NCBI GenBank assembly: GCA_965205525.1
Contig: OZ242171.1
Coordinates: forward strand, 1,674,001-1,738,000
DNA length: 64,000 nt
Origin: G965205525 sp965205525
GTDB taxonomy: Bacteria; Pseudomonadota; Gammaproteobacteria; JABABF01
Direction of reading: 5' to 3'
The notes under the pieces are model-generated. The model had not been told where the DNA came from and did no database searches. It saw nothing but the letters and a program-made list of their open reading frames with translations. The translations under genes were made by a program, and so were the position numbers. This document shows, piece after piece, positions 17,500 to 27,230 of the stretch. Positions within the stretch are counted from its first letter, which is position 1. Each line of letters starts with the position of its first letter.

Positions 17500-19113
17500 A
17501 TGAGCCTTGACACCGCCGCCTGGGGTGCCCTCAAGCAGCACTGCCAAGAGTTGGAGCGCATAGGGACTGGGCTAATTCCCGGGCAGACCAGTGCATTGCA
17601 ACTGGAGGCCGCCGGCCTCTGGGCTGATTTATCCCGCAATCGCATTAACGAAGAGACCTTGATGCTTTTTGCGGAAGTGGCAAAAGAAGCCGGTTTGCCG
17701 GAGGCGGTAGAAAAGCTGTTCACAGGTGCCATTGTCAATACCAGCGAAGAGTCTCCCGCCCTCCACACCTGCCTGCGGGCACCGGCTCCCGACCATCCCT
17801 CCCTGCAAGGGCAGCACGAGGCGATCAGCGCCGCCCTAGAGAAGGTGGAAGCACTGGCTGACAGCTTGCGGGATGGCTCTCGCCGAGGGGCGGGAGGGCA
17901 ACCGATTCGCACCGTGGTGCACTTGGGCACCGGCGGCTCCCTGCTGGGCCCGCAGCTGGCAGTGGAAGCCGTGGGAGAACGGGGAGAAAGGCCGCAATGC
18001 CGCTTTGTTTCCAGCCTGGACAGGGCAGCGTTGCAGGCTGCCTTGCAGGACCTGGACCCGGGCAGCACCCTATTCCTGCTGGCCAGCAAATCCTTCACCA
18101 CGGAAGAGACCCTGGTCAATGCGGAAGCTGCCCGGGATTGGCTGCGACGGACACTGGGGGACGGGGCTGTGCTGGGGCTTCACTTTGCAGCCATCACCGC
18201 TAATACCGAGAGAGCCCTTCGCTTCGGCGTGCCCGCCGAGGCAGTGCTGCCCCTGTGGCAGGGTGTCGGCGGACGCTTCTCCCTGTGGTCTGCTATCGGG
18301 CTGCCCCTGGCTATTTCTGGGGGGAGTGACTGTTTCCGAGAGCTTCTGGCCGGCGCCCGGGCCATGGACGAGCATTTCCGCAGTGCGCCTCCTGTCGCTA
18401 ACCTGCCCATGCTGCTCGGCCTCCTAGATGCCTGGCATATCAATCTCCAAGGCGCTCGCAGCTTGGCAGTGATGCCCTATGCACACGGGCTGCGACATCT
18501 GCCCGAATTCTTGCAGCAGCTGGTGATGGAGAGCAATGGCAAATCCATAGGTGCCGGGGGTGAGCCAGTCCCCTGGCACACTGCGCCGGTGCTGTGGGGC
18601 GGCCCGGGCACCGAGGGACAGCATGCATTCTGCCAATGGCTGCACCAGGGCAGCAGCTGGGTGCCGGTAGACTTTGTGCTGGTCCGCCGTCTCGGCAGAA
18701 CAGAAGAGGAGGAAGAATGCAACACCCGGCTTTGGGGGCACTGCCTAGCCCAGGCAGAAGCCTTGACAAAGGGACAAAGCGCAGAAGAGGCGAGGACTCT
18801 CATGCGGGACCGAGGCCAGGATGCTGAGGCCATCGGGCGCATTGCGCCCCACTGTGTTTCACCCGGGGGACGACCCTCTACGACAATTGTCCTAGAGCGT
18901 CTAGAGCCCTACACTCTAGGTGCCCTGCTCGCCCTGTGGGAAGCGCGGGTTTATACAGCGGGAGTGCTGTGGGGAATCAACTCCTTTGACCAGTGGGCAG
19001 TGGAAATGGGCAAGGAGCAAAGCGGGGAAATTCGCGCTGCTCTCAGCGGCCAAACCGACAGGGAGATTTCAGATCCCGCCACCATGCGTCTTATCAGCCG
19101 CTACCGTGAATAG
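17500..19113 (+). CDS. pgi: Glucose-6-phosphate isomerase
   Basis: A 537-residue enzyme interconverting glucose-6-phosphate and fructose-6-phosphate. Phosphate-binding segments include HLGTGGSLLGPQLAVEA and the LLASKSFTTEET block. The PGI signature is GGRFSLWSAIGLPLA (about 256-270), and the C-terminal signature GINSFDQWAVEMGK is present with its Lys. Length is close to E. coli Pgi (549). It lies 10 bases after ispB and converges with algC, so it sits beside the nucleotide-sugar genes it feeds. Confidence 0.96.
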   Translation: MSLDTAAWGALKQHCQELERIGTGLIPGQTSALQLEAAGLWADLSRNRINEETLMLFAEVAKEAGLPEAVEKLFTGAIVNTSEESPALHTCLRAPAPDHPSLQGQHEAISAALEKVEALADSLRDGSRRGAGGQPIRTVVHLGTGGSLLGPQLAVEAVGERGERPQCRFVSSLDRAALQAALQDLDPGSTLFLLASKSFTTEETLVNAEAARDWLRRTLGDGAVLGLHFAAITANTERALRFGVPAEAVLPLWQGVGGRFSLWSAIGLPLAISGGSDCFRELLAGARAMDEHFRSAPPVANLPMLLGLLDAWHINLQGARSLAVMPYAHGLRHLPEFLQQLVMESNGKSIGAGGEPVPWHTAPVLWGGPGTEGQHAFCQWLHQGSSWVPVDFVLVRRLGRTEEEEECNTRLWGHCLAQAEALTKGQSAEEARTLMRDRGQDAEAIGRIAPHCVSPGGRPSTTIVLERLEPYTLGALLALWEARVYTAGVLWGINSFDQWAVEMGKEQSGEIRAALSGQTDREISDPATMRLISRYRE

Positions 19114-19126
19114 CGGCAACCGCAGT

Positions 19127-20497
19127 TCAGCCGGGATCGTCCTCGGGGGCAATCTGCCGGAGTAACTCATCGGTTTTCTCCCGTAGGAGTGCAGTATTCC
19201 CCCGGGTCTCCACGTTAAGGCGGCATAGGGGTTCGGTGTTGGAAGGGCGCAAATTAAAACGCCAGTCTGCAAAGCACATGCCAAGGCCATCCTGCTGATC
19301 TATTGAGAGGGCGGTCCCCTCATAGCGGGCCCGAACCCGGGCGATAGTTTCTCCTACATCCCTCACTTGGCGGTTGATTTCGCCGCTGATAGGGAAGCGC
19401 GCGGCGCCCTCCGCCACCAGTGCTGAGAGAGGACGCCCGGTGCGACTCATCAGCTCTGCCACTAACAGCCAAGGGATCATGCCGCTGTCGCAGTACGCAA
19501 AATCGCGGAAGTAATGATGTGCGCTCATCTCACCACCGTACACCGCGTCCTCGCGGCGCATAGCTTCTTTGATAAAAGCATGCCCTGCCTTGCTTTGCAC
19601 CGCCCGCCCGCCAGCGGCATCAACGACTTCTCGGGTATTCCAGACCAGTCGCGGATCATGGATTATGGCGGCACCTGGTTGCCGCTTAAGGAAGATGTCA
19701 GCGAGTAGCCCAACCAAGTAATAGCCTTCTATAAAATCCCCACGCTCGTCAAAAAAGAAGCACCGATCAAAATCCCCGTCCCAGGCAATGCCGAAATCCG
19801 CCCCGTGCTCACGCACCGCCTCAGAGGTGAAATGGCGGTTCTCGGGCAGGAGGGGATTGGGCACGCCGTGAGGAAAGCTGCCGTCCGGCTCATGACGCAG
19901 ACGGATAAATTCCAAGGGCAAGTGCTCATCTAGCAAGTCAATCAGCTCGCCGGCACCGCCGTTGCCCGCATCCGTTACCACCTTGAAAGGGCGAAGAGCC
20001 GTGCTATCTATCCAAGACAGCAGATGCTCTAAGTAAGGTTGCCTGTGCAGCAAGTTGTGCACACGGCCTCTTTTCGGGCCGGGCTTTTGGGGGCTTTGCT
20101 GGACCAGCCGCCGCAATTCAAATAAGCCGGTATCGGCGCTTACCGGCCGCGCTCCCTTGCGCACGATTTTCATACCGTTGTAGTCCGGTGGGTTGTGGCT
20201 GGCTGTCACCATAACACCAGCATCCATGTCCCAATGGTCAACAGCAAAATACACTTCCTCGGTTCCGCATCGGCCGATGTGGTGTACATCGGCACCAGCG
20301 GCAGTCAGGCCTTCCCCCAAGGAAGCTACCAGCGGCGGGCCGTTCTCACGCACATCCCAGCCCACGATAACCTGCTTGGCATCCAGCAGCGATACCAAGG
20401 CCTGGCCGATTGCGTACGCCAGTTCCGCAGACAGCTCGTCGGGCACACGGCCCCGAATATCGTAGGCTTTGAAGGGATCTTGGGGGGATGCCATCAA
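19127..20497 (-). CDS. algC: Phosphomannomutase/phosphoglucomutase
   Basis: A 456-residue alpha-D-phosphohexomutase. The phosphoserine loop is TASHNP (S100), the metal loop is DGDFDR, and a C-terminal phosphate-binding SNTEP loop occurs in RPSNTEPLCRL. It interconverts 1- and 6-phosphates of mannose and glucose. It is encoded downstream of manC and galU on the same strand, which gives a compact set for GDP-mannose and UDP-glucose synthesis. The symbol follows the Pseudomonas usage. Confidence 0.9.
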   Translation of the reverse strand: MMASPQDPFKAYDIRGRVPDELSAELAYAIGQALVSLLDAKQVIVGWDVRENGPPLVASLGEGLTAAGADVHHIGRCGTEEVYFAVDHWDMDAGVMVTASHNPPDYNGMKIVRKGARPVSADTGLFELRRLVQQSPQKPGPKRGRVHNLLHRQPYLEHLLSWIDSTALRPFKVVTDAGNGGAGELIDLLDEHLPLEFIRLRHEPDGSFPHGVPNPLLPENRHFTSEAVREHGADFGIAWDGDFDRCFFFDERGDFIEGYYLVGLLADIFLKRQPGAAIIHDPRLVWNTREVVDAAGGRAVQSKAGHAFIKEAMRREDAVYGGEMSAHHYFRDFAYCDSGMIPWLLVAELMSRTGRPLSALVAEGAARFPISGEINRQVRDVGETIARVRARYEGTALSIDQQDGLGMCFADWRFNLRPSNTEPLCRLNVETRGNTALLREKTDELLRQIAPEDDPG

Positions 20498-20521
20498 ATT
20501 CTTTTCAGTGGAATATGCAGG

Positions 20522-21394
20522 TTAAGATGCCCCGGTCCGGCGGGGCAACCATAATGTCTTGTAGACATAATCAGTGGCCGCGACAAACCCGTCCAAACTT
20601 CCACAATCAAAGCGCCGTCCTTGAAAGCGCAGTGCCAGCACCCCGCCCTGCTGAGCCTGCTGTCGCAGTGCATCGGTGAGCTGCACCTCGCCGTCGCGCC
20701 CGGGGGGCAGCTCTTTTAGGATGTCAAAGATATCTGGTGTCAGGATATAGCGGCCGATAATTGCCAAGCGGCTCGGGTGTTTCCCCTCTGCAGGTTTCTC
20801 CATCATGTCGTGCACACGGATGAGCCCATTCCCTATCTCCTCACCCATGACCACGCCAAACTTGTGCACCTCTGCTGGCAGCACTTCTTCCACGGCCACC
20901 ACGCTGCATTTGTGTTCACAGAAAACATCCCTCAGCTGGGCCATCACCCCCTGTGATTCGGTGATACACAGGTCATCGGCAAGCACCACGCCAAAAGGAT
21001 GCTCCCCCATCAGCACGTGACCGGAAAGCACCGCGTGACCAAGACCCTTCATAGCCAGCTGATGGGTAAAGGAAAAACGGCAGTTCTCTATAATTTTATT
21101 CACATCACGCAAATGCTGCCCCTTATCAGTGCCTTGGATTTCGTGCTCAAGTTCATAGCTCAAGTCAAAATACTCGGCGATAGCCCGCTTGCCACGACCG
21201 GTGACAAAGCCGATATCAGTAAGTCCGGCAGCCATCGCCTCCTCTACGCCATACTGCACTAACGGCTTATTGACAACCGGCAGCATCTCCTTGGGTATGG
21301 ACTTGGTAACCGGCAGAAAGCGGGTGCCATATCCCGCCACGGGGAAGAGGCATTTCCAGATGTCATGTGGCGCTGTCACGGCTGGCACCCGCAT
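20522..21394 (-). CDS. galU: UTP-glucose-1-phosphate uridylyltransferase
   Basis: A 290-residue nucleotidyltransferase making UDP-glucose. The nucleotide-binding loop is FPVAGYGTRFLPVTKSIPKE, with later family blocks MLPVVNKPLVQYGVEEA, FGVVLADDLC and RFDCGSLDGFV. It lies between manC and algC with short gaps, in one transcription unit for surface polysaccharide precursors. Confidence 0.94.
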   Translation of the reverse strand: MRVPAVTAPHDIWKCLFPVAGYGTRFLPVTKSIPKEMLPVVNKPLVQYGVEEAMAAGLTDIGFVTGRGKRAIAEYFDLSYELEHEIQGTDKGQHLRDVNKIIENCRFSFTHQLAMKGLGHAVLSGHVLMGEHPFGVVLADDLCITESQGVMAQLRDVFCEHKCSVVAVEEVLPAEVHKFGVVMGEEIGNGLIRVHDMMEKPAEGKHPSRLAIIGRYILTPDIFDILKELPPGRDGEVQLTDALRQQAQQGGVLALRFQGRRFDCGSLDGFVAATDYVYKTLWLPRRTGAS

Positions 21395-21409
21395 ATTTTG
21401 CTACCCCGT

Positions 21410-22816
21410 TCAGCGACCGTACACATCTTCAAAACGCACGATGTCGTCCTCTCCAAGATAGGAGCCGGACTGCACCTCAATAAGCTCTAGAGGAAGATCT
21501 GTATCATTGGCCAGGCGATGCTTGCTGCCGAGGGGAATATAGGTAGATTGGTCGGTCTCAAGCTTGAATTCCCGATCATCGCAGGTCACCGTAGCCGTAC
21601 CGCTTACCACCACCCAGTGCTCCGCCCGGTGATGATGCATCTGCAAAGAGAGCCGGGCATCTGGGCTGACGCTGATCAGCTTCACCTGAAAACGCTCCCC
21701 CTGCACCAAGGTCTGGTAAAACCCCCAGGGACGATAGACCCGTGTGTGCGCTTCCACCTCGTCGCGCCCCTGTCGGGTCATCTCCTCCACTAGGGACTTC
21801 AGTTCCTGGCCGCTTCCGCAGCGGTTGGCAATCAACACCGCATCCGCGGTTTCCACAGCTATCAGGTCCTCCACGCCCACGGCGGTCAGCAGGCGCGATT
21901 CGCTGCGCAGGTAACTGTTTCGCACTCCTCTTGCAATCACGTCCCCGCGCAGCACATTGCAGTCCTCATCCTGCCCCTCGGCCTCCCACAATGCCGACCA
22001 GGTGCCAGCATCATTCCAGCCGCAGGACAGCGGCTGCACCACGCAGCGATTCGTTTTTTCCATTACCGCGTAGTCCACTGAATCCGAGGGACACTCGTGC
22101 CAAGCTTCTTCGCCCAAGCGCAGGAAATCCAAGTCCAGCTGCATGGCAGTCACCGCTGCCCGGACCGGCTGCATGATCTCCGGCGCATGCTGCTCCATCT
22201 CTGCAACATAATCGGAAGCGCGAAACATGAACATGCCGCTGTTCCAGTAGTGCTTGCCATCCGCCAAGTAGAGCTCCGCCTTTTCGCGGTCAGGTTTTTC
22301 CACAAAGCGATCCACTGCGTAAGCTCCCCTTGCCAAAGATTCTCCGCGACGGATGTAGCCGTAGCCGATGGCCGGCGATTCCGGCAGAATGCCAAAAGTC
22401 ACGAGGCGACTTTCTGTCGTCCACTCACAGCCAGCAGCAATTGCCTGGTGCAGAGCAGGCACATCGCGGATGACATGGTCCGCAGGCAAGACCAGCAGGG
22501 ACGTATCGCCGCTCTTTTCCAATATATGCAGGGCGGCAGCAGCAATAGCAGGCGCCGTGTTCCGGCTCTCCGGCTCCAGCAGGATCTGCGCTTCCCGAAT
22601 ACCGGCCTGGCGCAGCTGCTCGGCGACTTGGAAGCGATGCTCTCGGTGACAGACCACCAAGGGAGGGCCACAATCCGGCAGACCCTGCAAACGCCCCAAA
22701 GTCTGGCAGAGCATGGAGTCCTGCCCGACCAGAGGCTGGAACTGCTTGGGATAAAGGTGCCTGGAAAGTGGCCACAGGCGCGAGCCAATGCCGCCAGCAA
22801 TAATGACAGGTAGCAT
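21410..22816 (-). CDS. manC: Mannose-1-phosphate guanylyltransferase / mannose-6-phosphate isomerase
   Basis: A 468-residue bifunctional enzyme. The N-terminal GDP-mannose pyrophosphorylase domain starts PVIIAGGIGSRLWPLSR and contains FVEKPDREKA. The C-terminal type II phosphomannose isomerase cupin (about 340-468) has RPWGFYQTL, LSLQMHHHRAEHWVVVSGTA and ends IVRFEDVYGR. It is the first gene of the manC-galU-algC set. AlgA-type and ManC-type enzymes cannot be separated here. GDP-mannose is also the precursor of GDP-fucose, relevant to the fucosyltransferase at 37.2 kb. Confidence 0.94.
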   Translation of the reverse strand: MLPVIIAGGIGSRLWPLSRHLYPKQFQPLVGQDSMLCQTLGRLQGLPDCGPPLVVCHREHRFQVAEQLRQAGIREAQILLEPESRNTAPAIAAAALHILEKSGDTSLLVLPADHVIRDVPALHQAIAAGCEWTTESRLVTFGILPESPAIGYGYIRRGESLARGAYAVDRFVEKPDREKAELYLADGKHYWNSGMFMFRASDYVAEMEQHAPEIMQPVRAAVTAMQLDLDFLRLGEEAWHECPSDSVDYAVMEKTNRCVVQPLSCGWNDAGTWSALWEAEGQDEDCNVLRGDVIARGVRNSYLRSESRLLTAVGVEDLIAVETADAVLIANRCGSGQELKSLVEEMTRQGRDEVEAHTRVYRPWGFYQTLVQGERFQVKLISVSPDARLSLQMHHHRAEHWVVVSGTATVTCDDREFKLETDQSTYIPLGSKHRLANDTDLPLELIEVQSGSYLGEDDIVRFEDVYGR

Positions 22817-23016
22817 TTGCGGTTACACGCAGCTTTGTGCCAAAGGGTGTTTATTATAGCCGAAAATAAGGGTCGCTCACCGGTGTGAGGCGCACCATCA
22901 ATCACAGAAACTCGGTGCGCTCACCGTGCCTTTTAGCAGGATCTGCGGGCTGAGATGTGCCCTGCCGTTACCTCTGTTTCGCTTCCTGGCTTGAAAAGCG
23001 GGTTAAAATAGATGCC

Positions 23017-23541
23017 ATGAAATCTAGTCAGTCTGTCTTCAGCAAGAAAGAGCTCATCGCCTGCGGGCATGGGAAATTATTTGGCATTGGGAACCCTCAG
23101 CTCCCCGTCGGCGACATGCTGATGGTGGACCGTGTCACTCATATCAGCTCCGAGGGTGGAAACTACGACAAGGGCGAAGTAATCGCAGAACTGGATATTC
23201 ATTCAGATCTCTGGTTTTTCCGCTGCCATTTCCCCGGAGACCCGGTCATGCCCGGGTGTCTCGGTCTGGACGCAATGTGGCAACTGGTTGGATTTTTTCT
23301 TGGCTGGCGCGGCAATCAAGGCCAAGGCCGGGCTCTAGGTGCAGGCAAGGTGCGTTTTTCCGGTCAGATCCTGCCGAATGCCGACACGGTGTTCTACCAT
23401 CTGCATATCAAACGCCTGGTTGAACGGCGGGCAGTGCTGGCTGTCGCCGATGGCATAGTAGCAATTGACGGTCGAGAAATCTATCATGCCGACGACCTGC
23501 GTGTCGGCCTGTTTACCAATCTCAACCAAGAAATAGAATAA
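23017..23541 (+). CDS. fabA: 3-hydroxydecanoyl-ACP dehydratase/isomerase
   Basis: A 174-residue hot-dog enzyme introducing the cis double bond for unsaturated fatty acids. The catalytic pair is H71 (RCHFPGDPVMPG) and D85 (GLDAMWQ), matching E. coli H70/D84. ATG at 23017 is chosen because it gives the family N-terminus and length (E. coli 172); the 20 extra upstream codons are not supported. fabB follows in the usual operon. Confidence 0.95.
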   Translation: MKSSQSVFSKKELIACGHGKLFGIGNPQLPVGDMLMVDRVTHISSEGGNYDKGEVIAELDIHSDLWFFRCHFPGDPVMPGCLGLDAMWQLVGFFLGWRGNQGQGRALGAGKVRFSGQILPNADTVFYHLHIKRLVERRAVLAVADGIVAIDGREIYHADDLRVGLFTNLNQEIE

Positions 23542-23574
23542 TCTACCCATATCGTCACACTGCTCACCGCTAAA

Positions 23575-24792
23575 ATGAGACGCGTTGCTATCACCGGCTA
23601 CGGAATTATCTCCTGCCTAGGCACGAGCCGAGAGGAGGTCAAGGAGAGTCTGCGTACAGGGTCTTCCGGCATCCGCTTGCAGGAAGAATATCGTGAAATG
23701 GGCATGCGCAGCCATGTGGCTGGCATGGTGGACTTAGACTGCAGCCAGCATATTGATAGGAAACACCTGCGTTTCATGCGCAATGCGGCAGCCTATGCCT
23801 ATATTGCTCTTCAGCAGGCCATTGAAGATGCGGGCCTACAACCGGACGAAGTTTCCAACCCGAGAAGCGGCATCATCGCTGGCTCCGGCGGAGCCTCCCC
23901 CTCAAGTCAAGTGGAATCCGCCGATATCCTGCGCCAGCAGGGGCTGCGCCGCATCGGACCCTTCCGCGTTCCCCAGACTATGGGCAGCACCGTTTCAGCC
24001 TGTCTTGCAACTACTTTTCAGATTCAGGGCGTCAACTATTCCATCTCCTCTGCCTGCGCCACCAGTGCACACTGCATCGGCAACGCGATGGAGCAGATTC
24101 AGCTCGGCAAGCAGGACATCATGTTCGCTGGCGGCGGCGAGGAAGAGCACTGGAGCCTCAGCTGCCTGTTTGATGCCATGGGTGCCCTGTCCACTGGCTA
24201 CAACGACGAACCGGAGCGCGCCTCGCGGCCTTTTGACGCAGACCGGGACGGTTTTGTAATCGCCGGGGGAGCGGGCATGCTGGTGCTGGAGCTGCTGGAG
24301 CGGGCGGAGGCCCGCGGGGCCAAAATTTACGCAGAGCTAGTCGGTTACGGCGCCACTTCAGATGGCGAGGACATGGTGGCCCCCTCGGGGAATGGCGCTG
24401 TGGCATGCATGCGCCAAGCGATGAGCACAGTGGACGGCAGCATTGACTATATCAATGCCCATGGCACCAGCACACCTGTCGGCGATGCCCAAGAGATCAA
24501 GGCCATTGCCAAGATCTTCGGCGACAGCTCGCCGCCCATCAGTTCCACTAAATCCCTGTCCGGGCACTCTCTCGGGGCAGCAGGCGCGCAAGAAGCGATC
24601 TACACACTCCTCATGATGGAACACGGCTTTATTGCCCCATCCATCAACATTGACAACCCAGACCCGGAAACTAAGCAGATACCCATTGTGAAAGAACGCG
24701 CTGATAACGTGCGGCTGGAGCGGGCCATGTCCAACAGCTTTGGCTTCGGCGGCACCAACGCCTGCCTGATATTCCAGCAGCCGAAGGCATGA
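23575..24792 (+). CDS. fabB: 3-oxoacyl-ACP synthase I
   Basis: A 405-residue condensing enzyme elongating unsaturated acyl chains. The nucleophile is C161 (SSACATSAHCIGNA), with catalytic His in INAHGTSTPVGDA and SLSGHSLGAAG. It works with FabA, 33 bases upstream. The DUF192 gene starts inside its last codons (ATGA overlap), which suggests coupled translation. Confidence 0.95.
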   Translation: MRRVAITGYGIISCLGTSREEVKESLRTGSSGIRLQEEYREMGMRSHVAGMVDLDCSQHIDRKHLRFMRNAAAYAYIALQQAIEDAGLQPDEVSNPRSGIIAGSGGASPSSQVESADILRQQGLRRIGPFRVPQTMGSTVSACLATTFQIQGVNYSISSACATSAHCIGNAMEQIQLGKQDIMFAGGGEEEHWSLSCLFDAMGALSTGYNDEPERASRPFDADRDGFVIAGGAGMLVLELLERAEARGAKIYAELVGYGATSDGEDMVAPSGNGAVACMRQAMSTVDGSIDYINAHGTSTPVGDAQEIKAIAKIFGDSSPPISSTKSLSGHSLGAAGAQEAIYTLLMMEHGFIAPSINIDNPDPETKQIPIVKERADNVRLERAMSNSFGFGGTNACLIFQQPKA

Positions 24793-25286
24793 GGGCAGTG
24801 GTGCTGACTGCAGCCCTGCTGGCTGCGGGTCCGGCAGCGGCAGAGAAACTGCACATCTGGAGCGGCGACTGTGAACATCGCTTCACAGTGGAAATTGCGG
24901 ATACCCCCGAGACCCGGGAACGGGGCCTGATGTTTCAGAAGGAGCTGGCGCCAGACCAAGGCATGCTGTTCGTATGGCCGGACTCAGCCCCTCGCAGCAT
25001 GTGGATGAAAAACACCTTCATTCCACTGGACATGCTGTTCATTACCGGAAGCGGGCGTATTGCCTACATCGCACCCATGCGACAGCCCCATTCGCTGCGC
25101 ACCGTGCACTCTGGCGAGCCTGCAAACGCGGTACTGGAGCTGGCCGGTGGTACGGCAGCGCAGCTGAGGCTCCGCACCGGGGACCGCGTGTCGTCTCCGG
25201 CACTCAGGCATGCCAAACCTGCTCCTCCAAGGCCCCAATGTGCAACGAAGCGGCCCGAAAAAGCGAGCAGCAGGGCTAAAAACTAA
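24789..25286 (+). CDS. DUF192 family exported protein
   Basis: A 165-residue protein with a cleavable-looking signal peptide (about residues 1-19, AALLAAGPAAAEK). The DUF192 core follows: TRERGLMFQKEL, GMLFVWPDSAPRSMWMKNT and IPLDMLFI. The C-terminal ~30 residues are low-complexity and rich in Ala, Pro, Arg and Lys. The family is periplasmic or secreted with no settled function. It overlaps fabB by 4 bases. Confidence 0.85.
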   Translation: MRAVVLTAALLAAGPAAAEKLHIWSGDCEHRFTVEIADTPETRERGLMFQKELAPDQGMLFVWPDSAPRSMWMKNTFIPLDMLFITGSGRIAYIAPMRQPHSLRTVHSGEPANAVLELAGGTAAQLRLRTGDRVSSPALRHAKPAPPRPQCATKRPEKASSRAKN

Positions 25287-25303
25287 GGCTGTTTTTGACA
25301 GCC
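25287..25303 (-). terminator. Bidirectional hairpin between the DUF192 gene and moeA
   Basis: GGCTGT (25287-25292), TTTTG loop, ACAGCC (25298-25303). On the minus strand the stem is followed by TTAGTTTTTAG, a fair terminator for moaB-moeA. It begins immediately after the DUF192 stop codon. Confidence 0.5.
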
Positions 25304-25406
25304 GGCCCAGCAGGCGGACGACAGGCCTAAAGGATGCGCAGAGCCCGCATACTCTCATTAACAAGCTGTCTGCGCGCTCTTTGCGTCACTTGGCGAGGCT
25401 CGCAGG

Positions 25407-26618
25407 CTAAGGAAACTGATCTAGCAGAAGCACTTGCAAGAGATCGCCTTGTCGCACAGCGGCTTTGGCGGGCACTCGGGCCAGGCAGTCGGCCTGGGAT
25501 GCTGTAGACAGCAGGCTGGAGCCCTGCTGTTTTAGAGGGATGATCTCCTGTCCCCCGGAGTTGCTGCGACACAGCTTGGCACGCAAGTATTCCTCACGCG
25601 GGTGGGCGGCACGCTCAAATCCAGCCGCCGCTATAGCAACAGGAGGCGCTGTCTCCGTTACGCCTTGCAGTTTCAGCAGGCAAGGGCGTACCAAGATACA
25701 GAAAGTTACAAAAACCGCGGCCGGATTGCCGGGCAATCCGAAAAAAGGCGTCTTTTCAATCTCACCGAAGACGAAAGGCTTGCCTGGCTTGATGGCAAGG
25801 CCCCACAATCGCAAGGTGCCGATCTGTTCCAGTACGGTCCGCAGGTAATCCCGTTCTCCTACCGACACCCCCCCGGTACTGATTACCGCATCGGCGCTGC
25901 GGGCCAGGCTTGTCAGGGTCGCCACCAGCTCTGCTGGCTTGTCAGGTGCCGTGCCGCCATCTACGACCTCCATCCCCAAGGTCTTCAGCAACCCCACCAA
26001 AGTGTAGCGATTAGAGTTGTACAGGCGGCCGGGGAGCGGCGCCTCGCCAACCTCTAGCAGCTCATCGCCTGTAGAGAGAATGGCGATTCGCAAAGGCTGG
26101 AATACATCCGCCTCCGCGATGCCTCCGGATGCAAGCAAGCCGAGATCTTCAGACCGCAGCCGCCGTCCCATCGGCAGCACGAGAGTATTTTTCTCCAGAT
26201 CTTCACCGGCATACCGAACATGCTGCCCCGCATCAGGGGACTGGGAGAAATAGGCTTGGCCTTCTTCCTCCCGCACATCCTCTTGGGGAACCACCGCATT
26301 CGCCCCAGGGGGAAGAGCCGCCCCGGTGAAGATGCGGGCAGCCGTGCCCGGCTGCAGCGCCTCCCCCATGGCACCGGCAGGCAAGTATTGGACAACTGGC
26401 AGCATCCGCTCTGCCTGCCCGGCCAAATCCGCAGCCCGCAGGGCATAGCCATCCATGGCACTGTTGTCAGCGGGGGGTACATCCACCTGGGAATACTGGT
26501 CTTTCGCCAGCACTCGTCCAGAGAGCTCCATCAAAGGCAAGCGCAGAGTCTTTCCGACCGACCGGATCGCCCCTAGCATGGCCTCTAAGGCTTCGACCAC
26601 CGGTATCAAGGCAGCCAT
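25407..26618 (-). CDS. moeA: Molybdopterin molybdotransferase
   Basis: A 403-residue enzyme inserting molybdate into adenylated molybdopterin. Recognisable blocks are PPADNSAMDGYALRAADL near the N-terminus, IFTGAALPPGANAVVPQEDV, VISTGGVSVGERDYL and KPGKPFVFG with FFGLPGNPAAVFVTF. The domain layout is normal for MoeA. It is 5 bases downstream of moaB, so the two form a molybdenum cofactor operon. No molybdoenzyme gene is in the window. Confidence 0.94.
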   Translation of the reverse strand: MAALIPVVEALEAMLGAIRSVGKTLRLPLMELSGRVLAKDQYSQVDVPPADNSAMDGYALRAADLAGQAERMLPVVQYLPAGAMGEALQPGTAARIFTGAALPPGANAVVPQEDVREEEGQAYFSQSPDAGQHVRYAGEDLEKNTLVLPMGRRLRSEDLGLLASGGIAEADVFQPLRIAILSTGDELLEVGEAPLPGRLYNSNRYTLVGLLKTLGMEVVDGGTAPDKPAELVATLTSLARSADAVISTGGVSVGERDYLRTVLEQIGTLRLWGLAIKPGKPFVFGEIEKTPFFGLPGNPAAVFVTFCILVRPCLLKLQGVTETAPPVAIAAAGFERAAHPREEYLRAKLCRSNSGGQEIIPLKQQGSSLLSTASQADCLARVPAKAAVRQGDLLQVLLLDQFP

Positions 26619-26623
26619 CGCTC

Positions 26624-27154
26624 TCAGTCTCGGCGGTTGGCGCTGCCGAGAATTCCGACAAAATTGCAGGGCTTGTGCGTGCTGTCCAGCTGCTCAGCCA
26701 AAATGGATTCCCAAGCTAGGCGACAGGCACCGGTAGAACCAGGCATACAGAAAATTATGGTGCCGCCTGCCAGTCCGGCCAAGGCACGGGATTGGAGTGC
26801 CGAAGTGCCGATATCATCGTAGGAAAGTTGCCGGAACATCTCACCGAAACCGTCCACCTCCTTATCAAATAGGGGGCGCACCGCCTCAGGAGTGGAGTCT
26901 CGGCCGGAGAAGCCGGTGCCGCCGGTGACTAGAATTACCTCTACATCCGGGCTGGCAATCCACCGGGAGACCACTTTGCGAATCAAGTGGATCTCATCCC
27001 GGACGATACATTTCTCCTGCAGAAGATGGCCGGCAGCCTGAAGCTGCTCCGCCAAATAGCGGCCAGAGGTATCTTCTGCCTCACTCCGGCTGTCGGATAC
27101 CGTAAGCACTGCGGTCGACAGGGCTTGTTTTGCCTCGTTTGCCGTATCGACCAT
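26624..27154 (-). CDS. moaB: Molybdenum cofactor biosynthesis protein B
   Basis: A 176-residue MoaB/MogA-fold protein that acts on molybdopterin before metal insertion. The binding blocks VTGGTGFSGRDSTPEAV and IFCMPGSTGACRLAWE are clear. It is encoded just before moeA on the same strand. Confidence 0.93.
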   Translation of the reverse strand: MVDTANEAKQALSTAVLTVSDSRSEAEDTSGRYLAEQLQAAGHLLQEKCIVRDEIHLIRKVVSRWIASPDVEVILVTGGTGFSGRDSTPEAVRPLFDKEVDGFGEMFRQLSYDDIGTSALQSRALAGLAGGTIIFCMPGSTGACRLAWESILAEQLDSTHKPCNFVGILGSANRRD

Positions 27155-27230
27155 CAGCCTAGACCGAATCCTGCGCCCATATGCCGAGCATGCCTGCGAA
27201 ACCCTGTAATACGGCTATCGGTATCCGATA